Origin: Odontocerum albicorne
Lineage: Eukaryota > Arthropoda > Insecta > Trichoptera > Odontoceridae
NCBI GenBank assembly: GCA_949825065.1
Contig: OX463848.1
Location: forward strand, 29,951,549 to 30,015,548
Direction of reading: 5' to 3'
DNA length: 64,000 nt
Shown here piece by piece: positions 59,101-64,000 of this stretch. Each line of letters opens with the position of its first letter. Position 1 is the stretch's first letter. A program made the position numbers and the translations under genes. The notes beneath the pieces are model-generated. The model had not been told where the DNA came from and made no database searches. It was given only the letters and a program-made list of their open reading frames with translations.

Positions 59101-61514
59101 AAACAGCTTTCAAAGATGAAAGAGTGATTTCAGGTGTTACTAGTAGAATTTTTCAGTCTTCGCTCTTAGTTAACTCGCTCTTAGTTAATTAACATTTAAA
59201 TTGTTGCAATGTTGTCATACAAATTAACTGATACAATCGTTAAGCACTGGTACCATTTCCTTTATGCATAATATCTACAGTTATCTCAAATATTTTGTAC
59301 CCATCTCTTATCAAGGTTGATAATATATGATTTGCTAAATAAATAAAGTGTGATAATAAATATTCATGGTATTCTATCTCCTATACCAGGTCTGTAAATA
59401 TGAAACCGGAATTTGCTCATAGATGGCTCTAGTTGTCAATGTAGTGACTGTCAAACCGCGTCATTGGCGCCTTTTTCTTGTATTTACATTTGTCAAAGAC
59501 TTTTAGCTCACAACAATACAAGCTTAATACAACTACATATGTTTTCATAGCGTTGAACATGTCTGTTTTTGTGACTGAAAACTACGTTTTGCGGACAGTA
59601 TTGATTTTCTGTTACCATTTGAAGAAAACTGCTGCAGAATCGCATCGAATGCTTGTCGAAGCTTACAGTGAGCATTCTCTTGGTAAATCATAGTGCTTTG
59701 AGTGGTTTAAAAAATTCAAAAGTGGCGATTTAGACGTGAGAAACGAAGAACGTGGAAGACCACCGAGAAAGTTTGAAGACGCCGAATTGCAAACATTGTT
59801 GGATGAGGATGACGCTCAAACACAACAACAACTCGCGGATCAGTTGAATGTGACACGAGAAGCCGTCTCCATACGTTTGAAAGCCATGGGAAAGATCCAG
59901 AAGGTGGAAAATGGGTTTCACATGAACTGAATGAAAGACAGCAGGAAAACCGGAAAACCACTTGCGAAATGCTGCTTGCCAGGTACAAAAGAAAATCATT
60001 TCTCCATCGAATTGTGACTGGCGATGAAAATTGGATATATTTCGAGAATCCTAAGCGTAAAAGATCATGAATAACTCCAAGCAAACCAATGACATCGACT
60101 ACAAGGCCAAATCGCTATGGACGGAAGACAATGCTCTGTGTTTGGTGGGATCAGAAGGGTGTTATCTATTATGAGCTGCTAAAACCTGACGAAACCGTTA
60201 ATACTGAACTCTACCGACAACAAATGATGAATTTGAACCAAGCATTGCGTGAAAAACGACCAGAATATCATAAGAGGCAACACAAAGTGATTTTGCTTCA
60301 TGATAATGCACCATCGCACACAGCAAAACCGGTCAAAGAAACGATTCTGGCGTTTAGTTGGCAAATACTTTCGCATGCGGCTTTCTCTCACCAGACTTGG
60401 GTCCATCCGATCTCTACTTATTTGCATCGATGGGACACACACTTGCTGAGCAGCGCTTCACTTACGAAAATGGCTCGATGATTGGTTTGCCTCAAAAGAG
60501 CAACAATTTTTTTGGCGTGGCATCCACAAATTACCAGAGAGATGGGAAAAATGTGTAGCTAGTGATGGGCAATACTTTGAATAAAATATTTTTTACCATT
60601 TTCATACAATAAATGTGTATTTTCTATAAAAAAAATCCGGTTTCATATTTACAGACCTGATATACTGGCATAGTTTTTACAATTAGTTTATAATATAGAT
60701 AGTATTTTTGAAAGTTTATATCTTTTTCCATTTCATATTTTTGTTGTATTTAGTTGTGTTATAAAAATTTGAGGTTTTCACAGTTGTAATTGGAAATTAA
60801 GTTTTTTATGAATTATTACCAAGAGTTAGATTTTCGATTCGATTCCATTCTATATATAATTTGTTTTAATGTTATTCATGCACATTCTTATAATAATTAT
60901 TATCAAATATCTAGAAATTATAGATTGTTTATACGTGTTTTTTTACACATTGTTTTTTTTTGTACCTGTGTTTTTTGTACAATGTTTTTATCAAATGACT
61001 TGAAATTGAAAATTATTTTATATGTATAAATATTTTGTTAGTTTTTTGTACTTGTTGATATGTATATTCGTTCATTGTACAAATTTGGGAAATTGTAATG
61101 TGCAAAGACCTATAAAATAAAATAAATTAAGCTTAAATTCCTGTCATCTTCCGAGCTCCAATTCTGAGTGATTGACTTCTGAAGACGGGTCATGCTATTG
61201 CTACAAAAAGTAGAGTAATCTATTCAAAATCTAACTCAGAATTTTAAACAATTGTAAAAGTTTATACAAAATTTCAAAAGTATCTTCAGTGTTATATCTA
61301 ATTCATATTTTTTCACTTACATAGACATCTAACACTACGAGATGACGAAATCAGTGATGGAGGCATACAGAAGGATATTTTGAAGAATGCAGCAGTAACG
61401 GAAGAAGACTATTTCGTGGCACCACCTGGCAACATCCCACTGCAGCCGAGAAGTAACTTGCTTCATAAAGAAGAAACTGATCTGAAAAAAACTGTTATTC
61501 AAAATGAATCCTGA
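55855..61514 (+). CDS. GatC: GatC, mitochondrial Glu-tRNA(Gln) amidotransferase subunit C
   Basis: GatC is the small stabilising subunit of GatCAB, which converts Glu-tRNA(Gln) to Gln-tRNA(Gln) in mitochondria. Two exons, 55855-56192 and 61325-61514, join in phase 2 to give 175 residues. The first about 40 residues are basic with no acidic residue before position 47, as expected for mitochondrial targeting. The GatC helices follow (IDEDTIQLLEYLSLVDCANK, FADKILHINTDNVEPMYTVLE) and the C-terminal signature AAVTEEDYFVAPPGNIPL. The start could also be an in-frame ATG at 55831, but an acceptor-like TTTTGTTTTCAG ends at 55849, so 55855 is preferred. The stop overlaps the POLG2 start. Confidence 0.93.
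56440..57270 (-). repeat. tRNA-derived SINE split by a hAT
   Basis: Halves at about 56440-56507 and 57222-57270 read on the minus strand as a decayed tRNA head, with GGTCTTGTTGGTAGAAC (A-box-like) and GAGTTCAAGATTG (B-box-like). Related to the SINE at 22440. Confidence 0.5.
56508..57221. mobile_element. Non-autonomous hAT
   Basis: CAGGGGTCGGCAGACC and its inverted right end GTCTGCCGACCCCTG flank 714 bp. The 8-bp flanks AACAAGAC and AACTAGAC differ at one base. Subterminal GCGGCTCGCGAGCCGCATGC is a strong palindrome. Inside, SRLEELEGVKSNLIIMSEQL is an open helical stretch of unknown origin. Confidence 0.88.
57893..58264. mobile_element. Short mariner-type MITE
   Basis: TTAGGTGCATAATTAA at the left and the inverted right end (TTAGGTTGGTGCATAATTAA) are bounded by TA at 57891-57892 and 58265-58266. 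The left end has lost four bases. The interior has faint mariner N-terminal traces (ERSVKVKSFQIWRHKFKR). 372 bp. Confidence 0.7.
58600..59160 (-). pseudogene. Fossil mariner-like transposase
   Basis: Minus strand: KNYPAEFKCG, then DVKDDSRGGRPSTSVISEN and VNKVIDLVLQYHRITVKIAEVLKIS, resembling a mariner second helix-turn-helix with stops and shifts. No catalytic domain and no ends identified. The plus-strand frame 58660-58902 is a shadow of it. Confidence 0.55.
59384..60662 (+). mobile_element. Second mellifera-type mariner, ends intact
   Basis: TACCAGGTCTGTAAATATGA at the left and the inverted right end (TATCAGGTCTGTAAATATGA) with CCGGAT/A inside, bounded by TA. 1.28 kb. In GatC intron 1, in sense. 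Confidence 0.94.
59559..60584 (+). pseudogene. Mariner transposase with many frameshifts
   Basis: MSVFVTENYVLRTVLIF start, FEWFKKFKSGDLDVRNEE and EDAELQTLLDEDDAQTQQQL in the N-terminal region, then HRIVTGDENWIYFENPKRK (first Asp) and LLHDNAPSHTAKPV (second Asp), and a scrambled third-Asp region near 60400 (LGPSDLYLFASM in another frame). Stops at 59691-59693 and near 60068 and at least two frameshifts. Different from the copy at 2163 in sequence and terminal repeats. Confidence 0.9.
61325..61514 (+). CDS. GatC: GatC exon 2
   Basis: Residues 113-175 plus stop. LTLRDDEISDGGIQKDIL, KNAAVTEEDYFVAPPGNIPL and a 26-residue variable tail. Acceptor TTACATAG. The TGA stop is at 61512-61514, 8-10 bases inside the next gene. 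Confidence 0.94.
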
Positions 61515-61959
61515 ATTTCGTCTACTTTTAGCATTAGCCAAAAAGCATCATTTCTTTTCACCTGAATTTTCCAAGAATTCAAAAAATGTTTTGTCATATT
61601 GCTTTGGTCCTTCTGGTTCACTATTCCGTGAAAACATCAAATTAGAATGGATTCACTCGAGCATCACAAAAAGAGATACTTCTATGTACTTATTCACAAA
61701 GGCAGATTTAACAACGGATGACAGCACATATTATTATACTAGTGTAAGGGACATATGTAATAAGCAGTTACCATTTGGCTATGCCCAAGTTTATACAAAA
61801 CGTGTTGAAGAAACTGAATCAAAATTGGAAATAAATGAAAGTTCATATTTTTCCAGTTGTGTTAAAACAATGATGTGTACAGAAATGTTTGTTTCCCCCA
61901 ATGAAGGGATGCAACATTTCTTTCAGGCTCAAAGGGAAAGGAAATTGTGGTGGAAAAAG
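61504..61959 (+). CDS. POLG2: POLG2 exon 1
   Basis: 152 codons, covering the class II aminoacyl-tRNA-synthetase-like fold N-terminal part up to LWWKK. ATG context is CAAAATGA, with A at -3. Donor GTACGA. Confidence 0.93.
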
Positions 61960-62672
61960 GTACGAGATTTTTATTATTGTCAGTTTCATTTATCTACTAA
62001 TTTTGACTTAACTAAGTCTAAAAATGTCACTCCTTCATGAGAAGCTTTGACCGACTTTGGTAACACCAACCAGATCATTCTTAGGTTAATAAAATCTATC
62101 GAAATTTGAAATGAGATAAATATCAAAGCTTAGAATTACTGCAGTGAGCACGCACATAAAGGTTCTAGATGGTTTAAGAAAAGATTATTTTGAAATCGGG
62201 GAAAGAAAAATATTACTGTTGGAAAATCGGTTTTAAAATTGAAAGACAAAATGCATGAATACCTATAAAACTAGACAAAAAATACAGAAAAAAAATCTTA
62301 TTTGAACACATTCATGAACACTGTAAATGACTTGGCACATTTGAAAAGAGATAAGAATTATTTTGTGTTATGTTGGACTTCACTACAAGGTTTATCTAAG
62401 TGATAAAATAAATGCATACGTCTCAGAATAATTTTGCAACAGATATGAACTGCTTTCAAGAATATTTTTTTAATAAAACATGTTTGATTTTGAATAATTG
62501 TGTATTTTTTTATTAGATTTCAGCTTCACCAAGCAGATTTTCCTTAGGAGAAGTCCATAAATCCTCTGATAAAACTCTAGTCAACATAATTGCAAATTTT
62601 GGTTGGGGCAATGAAATTTTTGAAACAATCTCTGTCGGAGAATTAGATGAAAGAAATGATGTTGATATGAAA
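61504..62672 (+). CDS. POLG2: DNA polymerase gamma accessory subunit (POLG2), partial
   Basis: POLG2 is the processivity subunit of the mitochondrial replicase. Exons 61504-61959 and 62517-62672 are in phase 0 and give 204 residues. LLLALAKKHHFFS, YCFGPSGSLFRENIKLEWIH, NKQLPFGYAQV, FFQAQRERKLWWKK and NFGWGNEIFETI match human LLELCRRRHFLS, GFGPLGVELRKNLAAEWW, NKRLPYGLAQI, FWLRHRLQWWRKF and NFPWGKELIETL. The start is fixed: an in-frame TGA lies at 61483-61485 and there is no AG acceptor between it and the ATG. The ORF begins at the conserved core without an obvious presequence. The anticodon-binding domain should follow; only a doubtful exon is seen at 62796-63065. Confidence 0.92.
62517..62672 (+). 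CDS. POLG2: POLG2 exon 2
   Basis: 52 codons, ISASPSRFSLGEVHK to ELDERNDVDMK. Acceptor TTTATTAG, donor GTAAGT, phase 0. GWGNEIFETI matches PWGKELIETL. Confidence 0.9.
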
Positions 62673-62795
62673 GTAAGTATTTTAAGTTATTAAGTTTTAT
62701 AAGAAATAAATTCCGCACCTTAAATGCTAACACCTCTCTAATTATAATGCTTCTTATCATTGGAAGTGTTATTTTTGTACATTTTCATTCATCAG
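62673..62795. other. Candidate POLG2 intron 2
   Basis: A 123-nt GT-AG interval if the doubtful exon 3 is real; otherwise plain intronic sequence. Confidence 0.3.
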
Positions 62796-63065
62796 GCATA
62801 TGAAGCACTCGCTATCCTGCCGACAATCATTGGAATATCTTCAGTCAAGTACAGCATCAGACCAAATCCTCTCAACTATCCAACGAAGTCCTGCGACAAG
62901 CATAGAAAATATAATAAATTGTCCCTGGACAAGACTAGTTGTGTAGCTAATCAAATAATGTATGTACAAGCCTGAAAAAAATACTTTTATCTCTATTGAA
63001 CGAACATCCAATAGCTCCAATTGTTCACAATGTGTTATGCATTACAATTTATGCATATCGAAAAG
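62796..63065 (+). pseudogene. POLG2: Possible POLG2 exon 3, reading frame broken
   Basis: Bounded by CATTCATCAG and the donor AAAAG/GTGAGT. The entry frame reads AYEALAILPTIIGISSVKYS and stops at 62973-62975. Just after, another frame reads LKKILLSLLNEHPIAPIVHN, similar to human HRKVLKLHPCLAPIKVAL of the anticodon-binding domain. A single missing base near 62970 would connect them. It could be an assembly error, a real mutation, or a wrong exon model. Confidence 0.35.
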
Positions 63066-63626
63066 GTGAGTTGGCCAAATCAAAAAAATAACTAGCTCCC
63101 ATTTTGTCTGTTATGACTCAGAGTTCTGTAACTTAACGTCTCAATTGAAACACTCAAAGATCGAAAATGGAAGCATATTATCATTATTAAATGAATATTC
63201 TTCATTTTATCTGCTTTAAGTACTGCCCTGTTTCAGTTTTATAATTTGTGCAGCCACCATTATCACTAATTCCTGTGAAAATATTTCTGGATTTGCAGTA
63301 TCTGAAACATTTACCCCTTCTCTTCTACAAAACAGATTTAACATCCTGTTGAACCTCTCAAACCATCTCTCTTCAGAAATTGAGCATTTGACTTCCTCAT
63401 CTTTCTTCGACTTCTAATTAATGAAAAAAATCTGTTTCAAGATAACATGGGGAATAATTTGATCATCTATTCAGAACTTTTCATTACCAGAATCAAGATC
63501 TTCACTTTTTCCACATTTTGCGCATTAGCATTATGGCAGTGAAAATTAACTCGAGATATTAACTTCAGAGTAACAATTCACAGTTGTCCATAAGTACTAA
63601 GCAATGTTACTCACTTATTAAGTACC

Positions 63627-64000
63627 TTAACCCTTTTAATCCCAGCATATTTTGCATAAAATGTGCGAAAAATCCCAAGCATTTTTTGACAAAAAAACAT
63701 TAGTTTATATTTTATTTTCTATCTCAGTTTTAAAATCTTTTTTTTTTTTGTGGAGACCTACTTGTAGAGTGTAAAATAATAAGCCATTTTCATATATTGG
63801 TTAAAACATGAATAAATAAAAGAAAAAAATAGCTCAAATATTTTTTTATAAAAAATATTTAAATTTTGAGTTTGATTCGTTATGAACCCAACAATGCATG
63901 TTTTTATAAAAAAAAACAATCGATATGAAAAAAAATTGTTCTTAGCAGGAATAAAAAAAACAAATGAAAAAAAATATATACATTGTTTTATAGACAAGAT
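63627..64000. mobile_element. piggyBac-type non-autonomous element, left part, runs off window
   Basis: Starts TTAACCCTTTTAATCCCAGC and follows the element at 37071 closely (GTGCGAAAAATCCCAAGCAT and so on) to the window edge. Third copy of the family here. Confidence 0.92.

Larger units (their letters stand above)
56193..61324. other. GatC intron 1
   Basis: A 5.1-kb intron packed with insertions: a SINE split by a hAT (56440-57270), a deleted mariner (57893-58264), a mariner fossil (58600-59160) and a mellifera-type mariner (59384-60662). The parts 57270-57890 and 60670-61320 show nothing recognisable. Confidence 0.7.

Overview
The window is AT-rich DNA from an animal, almost certainly an insect. 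Its protein-coding genes are broken by many GT-AG introns. Between and inside them lie mariner, piggyBac, hAT, PIF/Harbinger and LINE/SINE copies typical of arthropod genomes. No prokaryotic operons, CRISPR arrays or confident tRNA/rRNA genes were seen. The order of insect cannot be fixed from the sequence alone.

Left and centre (about 1-46 kb): one very large minus-strand gene fills this region. I read 28 coding exons from a start codon at 45919 down to 3671. They join in a consistent phase into about 1,653 codons. The protein is recognisably tuberin (TSC2; Drosophila gigas), the partner of hamartin that restrains Rheb and mTORC1. The exons cover the N-terminal helical repeats, the tuberin domain and the phospho-regulated linker. 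The C-terminal Rheb-GAP exons are not in the window and must lie to the left of base 1. The introns hold at least 15 recognisable transposable elements, two minisatellites that sit directly next to 5' splice sites, several foldback repeats and LINE/SINE debris. Nested insertions give a relative chronology: hAT in a piggyBac-type MITE, mariner in a SINE, mariner in a minisatellite.

Intergenic block (about 46-55.8 kb): this is a transposon graveyard. It holds LINE reverse transcriptase and RNase H fragments, a DDE transposase fragment with an unusually long D-E spacing, and a Harbinger derivative inside a roughly 70-bp tandem repeat. A piggyBac-type MITE end and a young but broken mariner complete it.

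Right part (55.8-64 kb, plus strand): this holds two mitochondrial genes. GatC (subunit C of the Glu-tRNA(Gln) amidotransferase) has two exons separated by a 5.1-kb transposon-loaded intron. The DNA polymerase gamma accessory subunit (POLG2) begins inside the last codons of GatC. Its ATG overlaps the GatC stop by 11 nt in a different frame. An in-frame stop just upstream, with no splice acceptor between, means that ATG must be the POLG2 start. This is a compact eukaryotic bicistronic arrangement and the most interesting gene-level feature here.
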